A stretch of DNA of 64,000 bases from Gammaproteobacteria bacterium (GTDB taxonomy: Bacteria; Pseudomonadota; Gammaproteobacteria; Nevskiales; Nevskiaceae): positions 286,479-350,478 of the forward strand of contig JAPLSB010000021.1 of the NCBI GenBank assembly GCA_026398875.1, written 5' to 3'. The notes below the pieces were generated by a model. It was not told the DNA's origin and made no database searches. It was given only the letters and a program-made list of their open reading frames with translations. Positions 53,255 through 63,896 of the stretch are shown here, one piece after another. The position numbers and the translations under genes are program-made. Each line of letters begins with the position of its first letter. Position 1 is the first letter of the stretch.

Positions 53255-55354
53255 ATGAAAACCTGTTTGAAGACCTTTTTACTGGGAGTGGCGATGGCGG
53301 TCAGCGTGCAGGGCGGTGCAGTGGCGGCGGCGGACGGCGGCGGTGACGACCCCTACCTGTGGCTGGAAGCGGTCGACGATGCCAAGGCGCTCGACTGGGT
53401 GCGGTCGCGCAATGCGGTCGCTACCCAGGAACTCGAAGCGAGCCCCGATTTCAAGCCGATCCACGATCGCCTGCTGACCATCCTCGATTCCGAGGCGCGG
53501 ATTCCGTACGTCACCAAGATCGGCGATCGCTACTACAACTTCTGGCGCGATGCGAAGCAGGTGCGCGGCATCTGGCGGCGCACCACGGTTGAGGAATACG
53601 CCAAGGCCGAGCCGGTCTGGGAAACGGTGCTCGATCTCGATGCATTGGCAGCGGCGGAGCACGAGAACTGGGTCTGGAAGGGTGCCGATTGCCGTCATCC
53701 GGACTACCAGCGCTGCCTGCTGCAACTGTCGCGCGGCGGCGGCGATGCCGTGGTGATCCGCGAGTTCGATCTGCTCACCAGGGCCTTCGTCAGCGACGGC
53801 TTCGTGGCACCTGAAGCGAAGACCGACATCACCTGGGCCGGCCCGGACGAGGTCTACATCGCCAGCGATTTCGGCCCTGGCAGCCTGACCGACAGCGGCT
53901 ATCCGCGCATCGTCCGCAAGTGGCAGCGCGGCACGCCGCTGGCCGATGCCGTCGACGTGTTTGCCGGTGCGAAGGAGGACGTGGCATCGAGCGCGCTGGT
54001 CATCGACAGCGGCGGCCATCACCACGAGATGATCCGCCGGGCAACGACGTTCTACAGCGGCGAGAACTGGCTCAAGGTCGGCGACCGTTTCGAGTTGCTG
54101 AATGTGCCCGACGACGCCCAGGTCGGCTTCTGGCGCGATCAGCTGACCATCGAACTGCGCAGCGACTGGGCGATCGGCGGCGAAATCCATCCGGGTGGCG
54201 CGCTGCTGGCGATCGCCGTTGCCGATTTCCTGGCTGGCCAGCGCGCATTCGCGACGCTGTACACGCCGGGCCCGCGCAAGTCGCTGAGCGGGCTGGCGGG
54301 GCTCAAGTCGGCGCTGATCGTCAACGAGCTGGACAACGTGCGCAGCCGGCTCTACCTGCTGAAGCCGGGCCGCGACGGCTGGACGCGCACGCCGATCGAG
54401 GCGCCGGCGTTCGGCGCCCTCGGCGTGTCGGCGATCGACGACGACAGCAGCGACGACTACTGGCTAACCGTCACCGATTTCCTGACCCCGACGACGCTGT
54501 ACCGCGCCAGCCTCGGCGGCGGCGCAGCGCAGCGCTTGAAGGCGCTGCCGCCGTTCTTCGATGCCGGCGGGCTGGACATCGTCCAGCACGAAGTGACGTC
54601 GAAGGACGGCACCCGGGTTCCGTACTTCCAGGTGTCGCGCAAGGGCCTCAAGCTTGATGGCCGCAACCCGACCTTGCTCTACGGCTACGGCGGCTTCGAG
54701 GTGTCGATGCTGCCGAGCTACAGCGCCGGCGTTGGTGCCTCGTGGCTGGAACGCGGCGGCGTCTACGTGCTGGCCAATATCCGCGGCGGTGGCGAGTTCG
54801 GGCCGGCCTGGCATCAGGCGGCGCTGAAGGCGAACCGCCAGCGCGCCTACGACGATTTCATCACGATTGCCGAAGACCTGGCGAAGCGCAAGGTCACGTC
54901 GCCGAAGCATCTCGGCATCCAGGGCGGCAGCAATGGCGGCCTGCTGATGGGCGTGATGCTGACCCAGCGGCCGGAGCTGTTCGGCGCCGTGGTCTGCCAG
55001 GTGCCGCTGCTCGACATGCGCCGCTACCACCAGTTGCTGGCCGGTGCCTCGTGGATGGGCGAGTACGGCAATCCGGATATTCCGGAGGAATGGGCGTGGA
55101 TCGCGAAGTACTCGCCGTACCAGAACCTGAAGCCCGACACGAAGTACCCGCGCGTGCTGTTCACCACCTCGACGCGCGACGACCGCGTCCATCCCGGCCA
55201 CGCCCGCAAGATGGCTGCCCGGATGGCGCAGCAAGGTCACGATGTCCTGTACTACGAGAACATCGAAGGCGGTCATGGTGGTGCGGCCAACAATCCGCAG
55301 CTGGCGCGGATGGGGGCGCTGGCCTATGCCTTCCTGTGGCAGCAGCTGAAGTGA
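53255..55354 (+). CDS. Exported prolyl oligopeptidase (S9A)
   Basis: 699 residues from the ATG at 53255 (MKTCLKTFLLGVAMAVSVQG), a signal peptide. The N-terminal 'PYLWLEAVDDAKALDWVRSR' is the S9A entry motif, followed by the propeller. The catalytic domain has the serine in 'LGIQGGSNGGLLMGVML', the aspartate in 'STRDDRVHPGHARKMAARM' and the histidine in 'IEGGHGGAANN'. Size and triad are normal. It cleaves short proline-containing peptides in the periplasm or outside. Divergent from the amidohydrolase pair. Confidence 0.95.
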   Translation: MKTCLKTFLLGVAMAVSVQGGAVAAADGGGDDPYLWLEAVDDAKALDWVRSRNAVATQELEASPDFKPIHDRLLTILDSEARIPYVTKIGDRYYNFWRDAKQVRGIWRRTTVEEYAKAEPVWETVLDLDALAAAEHENWVWKGADCRHPDYQRCLLQLSRGGGDAVVIREFDLLTRAFVSDGFVAPEAKTDITWAGPDEVYIASDFGPGSLTDSGYPRIVRKWQRGTPLADAVDVFAGAKEDVASSALVIDSGGHHHEMIRRATTFYSGENWLKVGDRFELLNVPDDAQVGFWRDQLTIELRSDWAIGGEIHPGGALLAIAVADFLAGQRAFATLYTPGPRKSLSGLAGLKSALIVNELDNVRSRLYLLKPGRDGWTRTPIEAPAFGALGVSAIDDDSSDDYWLTVTDFLTPTTLYRASLGGGAAQRLKALPPFFDAGGLDIVQHEVTSKDGTRVPYFQVSRKGLKLDGRNPTLLYGYGGFEVSMLPSYSAGVGASWLERGGVYVLANIRGGGEFGPAWHQAALKANRQRAYDDFITIAEDLAKRKVTSPKHLGIQGGSNGGLLMGVMLTQRPELFGAVVCQVPLLDMRRYHQLLAGASWMGEYGNPDIPEEWAWIAKYSPYQNLKPDTKYPRVLFTTSTRDDRVHPGHARKMAARMAQQGHDVLYYENIEGGHGGAANNPQLARMGALAYAFLWQQLK

Positions 55355-55388
55355 CCGCCACCCGACCCGAGCCGATGGAGTGCCTCCG

Positions 55389-55982
55389 ATGAGCCCAGCC
55401 GATGCCAGCAGTCCCCGTGCCGGTTTCACCAGCATCGAAACCAGCAGCGCCGAGGACTGGCAGCTGATTGCCAAGGAATTCGGTGCGTTCGCTCGGCAGC
55501 TGCCGGACCGCATCCTCGCTCACATGAAGCTGCTCGACGGTGACTTCGGCGGCTTTCCGATCGACCGGCTGACGCACTGCCTGCAGACCGCGACCCGCGC
55601 CCATCGCGATGGCCGCGACGAGGAATACGTGGTCTGCGCGCTGCTGCATGACCTGGGCGACGTGCTCGCCACCTATAACCATCCGGATGTCGCGGCCGCG
55701 CTGGTCAAGCCGTTCGTGCCGGAGGCCTACCACTGGATGGTGGCCCACCACGGCATCTTCCAGGGCTACTACTTCTTCCATCACCTGGGCATGAATCGCG
55801 ACATGCGCGATGCCTTCCGCGATTCGCCGCACTACGCGCTGACCGAGGAGTTCTGCGCGAAGTACGACAGCCCGGCTTTCGACCCGGCCGCCGAGACGCT
55901 GCCGCTGTCGTTCTTCGAGCCGATGCTGCGCCGGGTATTCGCGCAGCCGCGCAATTCGATCTACCGCGCCGCGCTCGATTAG
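55389..55982 (+). CDS. HD-domain protein of the PhnZ/MIOX-like type
   Basis: 197 residues from the ATG at 55389, with GGAG 8 nt upstream. 'RLTHCLQTATRAHRDGRDEE', 'YVVCALLHDLGDVLATYNHP' and 'WMVAHHGIFQGYYFFHHLGM' give the H...HD...H...H ligands of the mixed-valent di-iron HD oxygenases (PhnZ, inositol oxygenase) rather than a phosphohydrolase. No PhnY-type dioxygenase is adjacent. The oxygenase role is inferred. It starts 34 bp after the prolyl oligopeptidase stop. Confidence 0.83.
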   Translation: MSPADASSPRAGFTSIETSSAEDWQLIAKEFGAFARQLPDRILAHMKLLDGDFGGFPIDRLTHCLQTATRAHRDGRDEEYVVCALLHDLGDVLATYNHPDVAAALVKPFVPEAYHWMVAHHGIFQGYYFFHHLGMNRDMRDAFRDSPHYALTEEFCAKYDSPAFDPAAETLPLSFFEPMLRRVFAQPRNSIYRAALD

Positions 55983-56032
55983 GCATCCGGCGGCATACTC
56001 CCGCGCCCCACTTTCCCGAGGACCGATCGGCC

Positions 56033-57967
56033 ATGAATCTGATTGTTCGCGCTGCGCTCTGCAGCTCCGTGCTGATCCTGGCTGCCTGCGGCGGCAGCAG
56101 CGACGTGGCGGTCACGGTCCCGCCGCCGACGGCGGCCTGCGCCAGCCCGACGCCGGCCCAAGCGATCGACCGCACGCTGGTCGTCGACCTGCCGTCGGAC
56201 AGCGATCCGTCGACCGATCCGACCCCGACCTCGACGCTTCACTACACGCTGCTGCTGCCGGCGCGCTGCCCGGAAGACCGCTTTCCGATCGTGCTGCACA
56301 GTCACGGCTACGGCGGCACCCGGCTGCGCGCGCTGGCCGCCAGCGGTGATCTGAGCGCGGTGCGCAGCGCGCCGCACTTCCCGTCGATCGAGCAGCTGGC
56401 GGCGGCACTGCCGTTCCACGGCTATGCGGTGATCAGCTTCGATCAGCGCGGTCACGGCGATTCGGCGGCCACCAGCAATGCCCGGATCATCGACCCGGCG
56501 CTGGAAACGCAGGACACGCGGCGGCTGCTCGACTGGGCGTACGACAACGCCGACACGTTCAACTTCCAGCGCCAGACCGGCACCGGCATCGACCGCGACC
56601 TGAAGGTCGGCACGCTGGGCGTCAGCTACGGCGGCGGCTACCAGATGACGCTGGCGGCGCTCGACGCGCGCATCGATGCCATCGTGCCGAACGGCACCTG
56701 GAACAACCTGCTGTACAGCCTGCTGCCCGGCGATGGCGTCAAGCTGTCGTTCGACGGCTTGCTGTGCCTGCTCGGTGCGACCGGCGGGGTCGTCAACACG
56801 CCGGTGGTGGCAGCACTCTGCAACCAGGTTGGCCCCGGCAACCTGCTGGCGTCGACGGTGCGCACTCGCGACGACCTGATCGCCGCACTGAGCCGTCCGG
56901 GCACGCAGCCGCGCACGCTGGCGGAGGAGGAAGTCGACCCGTTCTTCTTCACGCATGGCATGCGCTACTTCGAAACGCAGCAAGCGGCCAACGCGCCTTG
57001 GGGCTTCGGTGAGACACGGGCGCGGCTGCGCGCGGTACCGGCGTTGTTCCTGCAGGGCAATCGCGATGTGCTGTTCAACCTGACCGAAGGCGTGCGCAAC
57101 GCCGATTACTTCACGGCGGCCGGCGGCGATGTGCGTCTGCTGAGCACCGAAGGCGGCCACATGAATCCGCTGGCCAATCAGATCGAAGGCACGGCCAGCT
57201 GCGGTTCGGTCAACGGTGTCGACGCCGTGGTGGCCTGGTACGCACGCTGGCTGAAGGACGGCCCGGCCAGCGGCCTCGATGCGATCCCGAAGGTCTGCCT
57301 GAGCGTGGTGGCGACGGTCGACGGTCAGCCCGGCGGCTCGCCGGTGGGCCTGGCGCTGGATCGCGTGCCGGCCGGCAGCCTGTCCGGCCCCGGCAGCTTG
57401 CCGGCGGCCCTGGCCAGTGCCACGGCCAGCGTCGGCCAGTTGCTCGGCAGTGCGCCGACGTTCGTGCCGGTGGTGACCGTGCCCGGCAGCGGCTACGTGC
57501 TGGCCGGCGTGCCGCAGCTCGGCCGGGTCGACGTGAACGCAGGCCCGAGCCTGCTGCCGCGCGCGGCGATCGCCTTCGTCGGTGTCGGCATCCGCCGCAA
57601 CGGCAGCCTGATCCTTGTCGATGATCAGACGACGCCCTTCGTCGAAGGCACGCACAGCAACAATCGCAGCCACCAGAACGCGGTCATCGATCTTCCGGCA
57701 GTGGGCGAGGAACTCGAAGCCGGCGATGAAGTCGGCCTGCTGTTCTACGAGCAGCAGGTGCAGTACGCGGCCGTGGTCAGCGCCGTGAGCCTGCCGAACC
57801 TGACCAACGTGGTGAATGTCGCGCTTGGCACGTCGATTCCGGCGATCGGCTCGGCGCTCGACGGCAGCCTGCTGGCGGCACCGAATCCGTACGAGGCGGT
57901 GGTGACCGGTATCGCACTGCCGATCCTGCGGCCGGGCGAGTATCCGGGCGCCGCGTTGCGCCGCTAG
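56033..57967 (+). CDS. Lipoprotein alpha/beta hydrolase
   Basis: 644 residues. The lipobox is 'LILAACGGSS'. The alpha/beta-hydrolase core runs from ~70 to ~410: 'RFPIVLHSHGYGGTRLRALA', 'VISFDQRGHGDSAATSNARI', nucleophile in 'VGTLGVSYGGGYQMTLAALD', acid in 'LFLQGNRDVLFNLTEG', histidine in 'STEGGHMNPLANQ'. The last ~200 residues form a beta-rich accessory domain. It resembles S15/CocE-type surface hydrolases. Substrate unknown. Confidence 0.86.
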   Translation: MNLIVRAALCSSVLILAACGGSSDVAVTVPPPTAACASPTPAQAIDRTLVVDLPSDSDPSTDPTPTSTLHYTLLLPARCPEDRFPIVLHSHGYGGTRLRALAASGDLSAVRSAPHFPSIEQLAAALPFHGYAVISFDQRGHGDSAATSNARIIDPALETQDTRRLLDWAYDNADTFNFQRQTGTGIDRDLKVGTLGVSYGGGYQMTLAALDARIDAIVPNGTWNNLLYSLLPGDGVKLSFDGLLCLLGATGGVVNTPVVAALCNQVGPGNLLASTVRTRDDLIAALSRPGTQPRTLAEEEVDPFFFTHGMRYFETQQAANAPWGFGETRARLRAVPALFLQGNRDVLFNLTEGVRNADYFTAAGGDVRLLSTEGGHMNPLANQIEGTASCGSVNGVDAVVAWYARWLKDGPASGLDAIPKVCLSVVATVDGQPGGSPVGLALDRVPAGSLSGPGSLPAALASATASVGQLLGSAPTFVPVVTVPGSGYVLAGVPQLGRVDVNAGPSLLPRAAIAFVGVGIRRNGSLILVDDQTTPFVEGTHSNNRSHQNAVIDLPAVGEELEAGDEVGLLFYEQQVQYAAVVSAVSLPNLTNVVNVALGTSIPAIGSALDGSLLAAPNPYEAVVTGIALPILRPGEYPGAALRR

Positions 57968-57982
57968 CGCGGCGTTTTCCGC

Positions 57983-58354
57983 TCAGACGTGCTGGTCGAT
58001 CAGGATCACGTTGCCATCCGGGTCGGCCAGCATGAAGTTGCCGGGACCGCTGCCGGCCTCGTCGACTTCGGTCATCAGGCTCAAACCCCGCGCCTTCAGG
58101 TGCCGCTGCAGTTCGCGGACGTCGGTGAACGCGTCGAGCGTTTTCGCATCGGCGTTCCAGCCGGGGTTGAAGGTCATGATGTTGGTCGGGAACATGCCCT
58201 GGAACAGGCCGATCACGTGGTCGCCATTCTTCAGGATCAGCCAGCCCTGCGACTGCTGGCCGTGAAACACGGCGAAGCCGAGCTTCTCGTAGAACTGCCG
58301 TGACGCCTCGATGTCCTTGACGGCGAGGCTGATCGAGAACGCTCCGAGGTCCAT
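57983..58354 (-). CDS. VOC (glyoxalase/bleomycin-resistance) family protein
   Basis: 123 residues from the ATG at 58354 ([20 protein letters not shown]). One VOC unit: '[20 protein letters not shown]', '[20 protein letters not shown]', '[18 protein letters not shown]'. The ending DPDGNxI is typical. It would act as a dimer, with enzyme or binding function unknown. Convergent with the lipoprotein hydrolase. Confidence 0.92.
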   Translation of the reverse strand: MDLGAFSISLAVKDIEASRQFYEKLGFAVFHGQQSQGWLILKNGDHVIGLFQGMFPTNIMTFNPGWNADAKTLDAFTDVRELQRHLKARGLSLMTEVDEAGSGPGNFMLADPDGNVILIDQHV

Positions 58355-58471
58355 GGCGGCTCCAGATGGGGTGAGGTCCGCACCAGCCTGCCCGCGCCGA
58401 GCCTGCGGAATCAAGCAGCGCGGACCGGGCGGGTTGCTACGATGCCGACAAGCCCGACCGAAGCGAGCGCC

Positions 58472-58927
58472 ATGTCCTGGCAGCAGAACCTGATCACTAC
58501 CGCCGACGGCATCACCGCGCTGCTCGCCACCATCCGGCGCATTGCCGTGCTCGGCATCAAGCCGGAATCGCATGACGACCAGCCGGCGCATTACGTGCCG
58601 GCGGCGATGGCGCGAGCCGGCTACGACATCGTGCCGGTGCCGGTCTACTACCCGGACGTCACCACCATCCTCGGCCAGCCGGTGTACCGGAAGCTGGTCG
58701 ACGTGCCGGGGACGATCGATCTGGTCGACGTGTTCCGGCTGCCATCGGCGCTGGCCGGGCATCTTGACGATCTGCTGGCAGCGAAACCGCAAGCCGTGTG
58801 GCTGCAGTCCGGCATTCGCCACGACGGCTTTGCCGAAGCGCTGGCCCGGGCCGGCATCGCCGTGGTGCAGGACCGCTGCCTGATGGTCGAGCAGCAGCGG
58901 CGCGGCGCGCGGCCAGCAGCGAGCTGA
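58472..58927 (+). CDS. CoA-binding domain protein (YccU-like)
   Basis: 151 residues from the ATG at 58472. Rossmann-type CoA-binding domain: '[20 protein letters not shown]', '[20 protein letters not shown]', '[20 protein letters not shown]', '[13 protein letters not shown]'. It is a stand-alone member of the family, like E. coli YccU. Role unknown. Confidence 0.9.
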   Translation: MSWQQNLITTADGITALLATIRRIAVLGIKPESHDDQPAHYVPAAMARAGYDIVPVPVYYPDVTTILGQPVYRKLVDVPGTIDLVDVFRLPSALAGHLDDLLAAKPQAVWLQSGIRHDGFAEALARAGIAVVQDRCLMVEQQRRGARPAAS

Positions 58928-59051
58928 ACCGGCAGCGAAGCGGTCGCCGGATGAGCCGACAGGCCGCCGACATATACTTCGCGGCCTCGTCCACGTCCGC
59001 GATCATGCAGGCCACGTCCGTTTCCACCTTCGTTCCCACGGTTGCCCGGCC

Positions 59052-59699
59052 ATGAGCGAGTCCCGCCATCCGCACAGCGAGCGCCGCCTGCGACTGGGCC
59101 TGGAACGACTCGGACTCGATGTCGAGCTGACTGCGCCGCTGATGCGCTACCTCGCCGAGCTCGAGAAGTGGAATGCGACCTACAACCTGTCGGGCATCAA
59201 GATCGTCGACGACATGGTGCTGCGCCATCTGCTCGATTCTTTGACCGTGCTGCCGGCGCTGCCGCAGCTCGCCGATGGCGCGCGGCTGATCGATGTCGGC
59301 AGCGGTGCGGGCATTCCCGGGCTGATCCTGGCGATCGCCCGGCCCGGCGTGAAGGTCACGACGCTGGATTCGGCCGGCAAGAAGGCACGGTTCATGCGCC
59401 ATGCGATTCGCGCACTCGGTCTTGCCAACGCCGAGGTGTTCGAAGGGCGCGCCGAGGATCACGTGCCGGACGACACCTACGATTTCATCATCAGCCGCGC
59501 GTTCGCCAGCCTCGCGGATTTCGTCACCGTCACCGAGCATCTGGCCGGCCCGGACAGTCGCTGGCTGGCGATGAAGGCGCATGTCGACGATACCGAGCGG
59601 GCCGCGTTGCCGGAACGCTGGCTGATCGAGTCGACCACGCGCCTGCCGGTGCCGGGGCTCGACGAGATGCGGCAGTTGCTTGTCCTGCGCGCCCGCTAA
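59052..59699 (+). CDS. rsmG: 16S rRNA m7G527 methyltransferase RsmG
   Basis: 215 residues, normal length. The SAM-binding loop is 'LIDVGSGAGIPGLILAIARP'. Other family blocks are 'EKWNATYNLSGIK', 'HLLDSLTVLPAL' and 'DFIISRAFASLADFV'. It methylates 16S rRNA in the helix-18 loop. mnmG, its usual upstream partner, is not here; a CoA-binding gene stands in its place. It starts the cluster rsmG-parA-parB; parA begins 36 bp after its stop. Confidence 0.96.
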   Translation: MSESRHPHSERRLRLGLERLGLDVELTAPLMRYLAELEKWNATYNLSGIKIVDDMVLRHLLDSLTVLPALPQLADGARLIDVGSGAGIPGLILAIARPGVKVTTLDSAGKKARFMRHAIRALGLANAEVFEGRAEDHVPDDTYDFIISRAFASLADFVTVTEHLAGPDSRWLAMKAHVDDTERAALPERWLIESTTRLPVPGLDEMRQLLVLRAR

Positions 59700-59735
59700 G
59701 CTGCCCATGACGCCTCACCCGGAAGACGCCTGCTC

Positions 59736-60527
59736 ATGACCCGCATCATCGCCATCGCCAACCAGAAAGGCGGCGTCGGCAAGACCACGACGACGATCAA
59801 CCTCGCGGCCTCGCTGGCGGCAACGCGGCGGCGCGTGCTGCTGGTTGATCTCGATGCCCAGGGCAATGCGACGATGGGCTGTGGTGTCGACAAGTACCGT
59901 CTGAAGTGGTCGGTGCGCGACGTGCTGCTGGAAGCGGTGACGGCGCGCGATGCGATCACCACCAGCGAAGGTCTGGGCTTCAACGTGCTGCCGGCCAACG
60001 CCGACATGACCGAAGCCGAGATCAAGCTGCGCGACATGCCGGCTGGCGATTTCGCGCTGAAGCTGGCGCTGGAATCGGTCGCGATCGACTACGACTACAT
60101 CCTGATCGACTGTCCGCCGGCGCTCTCGAAGCTGACCGTCAATGCCTTCGTCGCCGCCGACGGCGTGCTGATTCCGATGCAGTGCGAGTACTACGCGCTG
60201 GAAGGCCTGACGGCGCTGGTCGACACGATCAAGAAGATCCAGCGGGTGATCAATCCGCGGCTGGAAATCGACGGTCTGCTGCGCACCATGTTCGATCCGC
60301 GCAACAACCTGTCGAACGAAGTGTCGGCGCAGCTGACTGAGCATTTCGGCGACAAGGTCTACCGCACGCTGGTGCCGCGCAACGTCAGGCTGGCCGAGGC
60401 GCCGAGTCACGGCGTGCCGGTGATGACCTACGATGCCGCATCCGCCGGTGCCAAGGCCTATCTGGCGCTGGCCGGCGAACTGCTGCGCCGCCACGACGGC
60501 GGCCAGCTGCGTCTGGGGAACGAATAA
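59736..60527 (+). CDS. parA: Chromosome-partitioning ATPase ParA (Soj)
   Basis: 263 residues. The deviant Walker A is 'IANQKGGVGKTTTTINLAAS', followed by 'LLVDLDAQGNATMGCGVDK' and 'YILIDCPPALSKLTVNAF'. It lacks an N-terminal DNA-binding domain, as expected for the chromosomal type. It moves ParB-parS complexes during origin segregation. parB follows directly. Confidence 0.97.
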   Translation: MTRIIAIANQKGGVGKTTTTINLAASLAATRRRVLLVDLDAQGNATMGCGVDKYRLKWSVRDVLLEAVTARDAITTSEGLGFNVLPANADMTEAEIKLRDMPAGDFALKLALESVAIDYDYILIDCPPALSKLTVNAFVAADGVLIPMQCEYYALEGLTALVDTIKKIQRVINPRLEIDGLLRTMFDPRNNLSNEVSAQLTEHFGDKVYRTLVPRNVRLAEAPSHGVPVMTYDAASAGAKAYLALAGELLRRHDGGQLRLGNE

Positions 60528-61373
60528 GTGTCGATCAAGAAACGGGGACTGGGCCGCGGGCTCGATGCGCTGCTTGGCAGCTCGCAGCCGCAGGCGGTGG
60601 AAGCCGCCGGCGATGAACTGCGCGAACTGCCGCTCGAGCAGCTGAGCGCCGGCCGGCATCAGCCGCGCCGGGTCTTCGATCCGGCCCAGCTCGAAGCGCT
60701 GGCCGAGTCGATCCGCGCGCAGGGCGTGGTGCAGCCGATCATCGTCCGCGAAGTCGGCGAGGGCGCCTACGAGATCGTCGCCGGCGAACGGCGCTGGCGC
60801 GCCTCGAAGCTGGCCGGGCTGACGGTGATTCCGGCCGTGGTCCGCAAGATGGAAGACCGCACGGCGATGGCGGTGGCGCTGGTCGAGAACATCCAGCGTG
60901 CCGATCTGAATCCGCTGGAAGAAGCCGAAGCGCTGCGCCGGCTGATCGACGAGTGCGGCCTGACCCACGAGCTGGCGGCAGAAGCAGTCGGCAAGTCGCG
61001 TGCGGCGATCTCCAACCTGCTGCGGCTGATCGATCTCGATCCCGGCGTGCAGGCGCTGGTCCGCAATGGCTTGCTGTCGCTCGGCCACGCCAAGGTGCTG
61101 CTCGGCGCCAGCGCCTCGAAGCAGGCGGAGCTGGCGAAGCAGGTGGTCGAGCGCGGACTGACCGTGCGTCAGACCGAGGCGCTGCTGGCGTCGAGCCTGC
61201 GGCCGAAACCGCCGGAACCGGAGCCGAAGCCGGTGTCGCCGCTGGCCAGCGAACTGAGCGAGCGCTTCGGCGTGCCGGTCAGCCTGAGCCAGACCCCGCG
61301 CGGACGCGGCAAGCTGGTGATCGCCTTCGACAACAATGCCCAGCTGCAGCAGGTGCTGAAGCTGCTGCGTTGA
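60528..61373 (+). CDS. parB: Chromosome-partitioning protein ParB (Spo0J)
   Basis: 281 residues from a GTG immediately after the parA stop. It has the ParA-interacting N-terminus 'KKRGLGRGLDALLGSSQ', the CTP-binding core with 'QPRRVFDPAQLEALAESIRA' and 'EIVAGERRWRASKLAGL', the helix-turn-helix 'LTHELAAEAVGKSRAAISNL' and a C-terminal dimerisation segment. It binds parS and spreads on DNA. No exact parS sequence was noticed in this window. Confidence 0.97.
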   Translation: MSIKKRGLGRGLDALLGSSQPQAVEAAGDELRELPLEQLSAGRHQPRRVFDPAQLEALAESIRAQGVVQPIIVREVGEGAYEIVAGERRWRASKLAGLTVIPAVVRKMEDRTAMAVALVENIQRADLNPLEEAEALRRLIDECGLTHELAAEAVGKSRAAISNLLRLIDLDPGVQALVRNGLLSLGHAKVLLGASASKQAELAKQVVERGLTVRQTEALLASSLRPKPPEPEPKPVSPLASELSERFGVPVSLSQTPRGRGKLVIAFDNNAQLQQVLKLLR

Positions 61374-61468
61374 GCCGCGCACGGTCGTCGAGGTAATCCC
61401 GCATATCGGATCGCGCTGCGTACACTGCGGCACTGCAGCATTGCTGCGATCCGAATCGAGACCCGCCC

Positions 61469-62254
61469 ATGACCACGTACAAGACCGCCCTGATCACCGG
61501 GGCCTCCAGCGGCATCGGTGCCGCGTTTGCCGCCACGCTGGCCCGTGCCGGCACTGATCTGATTCTCGTCGCCCGCTCCGAGGACAAGCTGCGCCAGCTG
61601 GCCGGCGAGCTGACCCGCGAAACCGGCCGCAACATTCAGGTGATCGCCGCCGACCTGTCGAAGCCGGAATGCGGCGCCAAGCTCAAGAAGCAGGTCGACG
61701 CGCTGGAAATGTCGGTCGATCTGCTGATCAACAACGCCGGCTTCGGCACGCAGGGCGCGTTCGAAAAGCAGGACGCGGCGCGCGAAGCGGAGGAAATCCG
61801 GCTCAACGCTTCGGCGGTGGTCGACCTGTCGCATGCCTTCCTGCCGGCGATGCTCGAAGCGAAGCACGGCGCGATCGTCAACGTCGCGTCGTCGGCGGCG
61901 TTCCAGCCGATGCCGTTCTTCGCGGTGTATGCCGCGACCAAGGCGTTCGTCTATTCGTTCAGCGATGCGCTAAATGAGGAAGTCCGGGACCGCGGCGTCC
62001 ACGTCATGGCGGTCTGCCCGGGGCCGGTCGACACCGCGTTCTTCGAGGCGACCGGCGTGCACAACCTGCGCAAGAAGGTGCCCAAGGGCACGATGGTGTC
62101 GGCCCAGTTCATCGTCGATGCCTCACTTGCCGGACTCGACAGCCGCAGCCGCGTCGTCGTGCCCGGCGGCATGACCAAGCTCGCGGCGTTTGCCAGCGCA
62201 GTCACCCCGAGAGGCGTGCTGATGCGTGTGGTCGGCAAGGTGATGCGCGGCTGA
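61469..62254 (+). CDS. Short-chain dehydrogenase/reductase
   Basis: 261 residues. Classical SDR: cofactor loop 'LITGASSGIGAAFA', 'LLINNAGFGTQGAF', serine in 'NVASSAAF', and the Tyr-Lys pair in 'AVYAATKAF'. The C-terminal part resembles DltE/YqjQ-type reductases. 'VARSEDKL' at the second strand suggests NADPH preference. Substrate unknown. It lies between parB and the atp operon, where it is not a usual resident. Confidence 0.92.
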   Translation: MTTYKTALITGASSGIGAAFAATLARAGTDLILVARSEDKLRQLAGELTRETGRNIQVIAADLSKPECGAKLKKQVDALEMSVDLLINNAGFGTQGAFEKQDAAREAEEIRLNASAVVDLSHAFLPAMLEAKHGAIVNVASSAAFQPMPFFAVYAATKAFVYSFSDALNEEVRDRGVHVMAVCPGPVDTAFFEATGVHNLRKKVPKGTMVSAQFIVDASLAGLDSRSRVVVPGGMTKLAAFASAVTPRGVLMRVVGKVMRG

Positions 62255-63809
<1,555 letters not shown>

Positions 63810-63896
63810 GCAGTCGCCACAAAGCAGCGCCTGACCTGGCTGCCGCTGCACTTCCCTCAAAACGCTTTTCAACGCAGAACCCCAACGGAGCACTTC

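Noticed and set aside
58974..58979. TATACT upstream of rsmG as a promoter
   Set aside because: No acceptable -35 at the right distance; too weak to list.
59052..61373. parS sites around parAB
   Set aside because: I looked for the 16-bp tgtttcacgtgaaaca-type palindrome and noticed none; not called.
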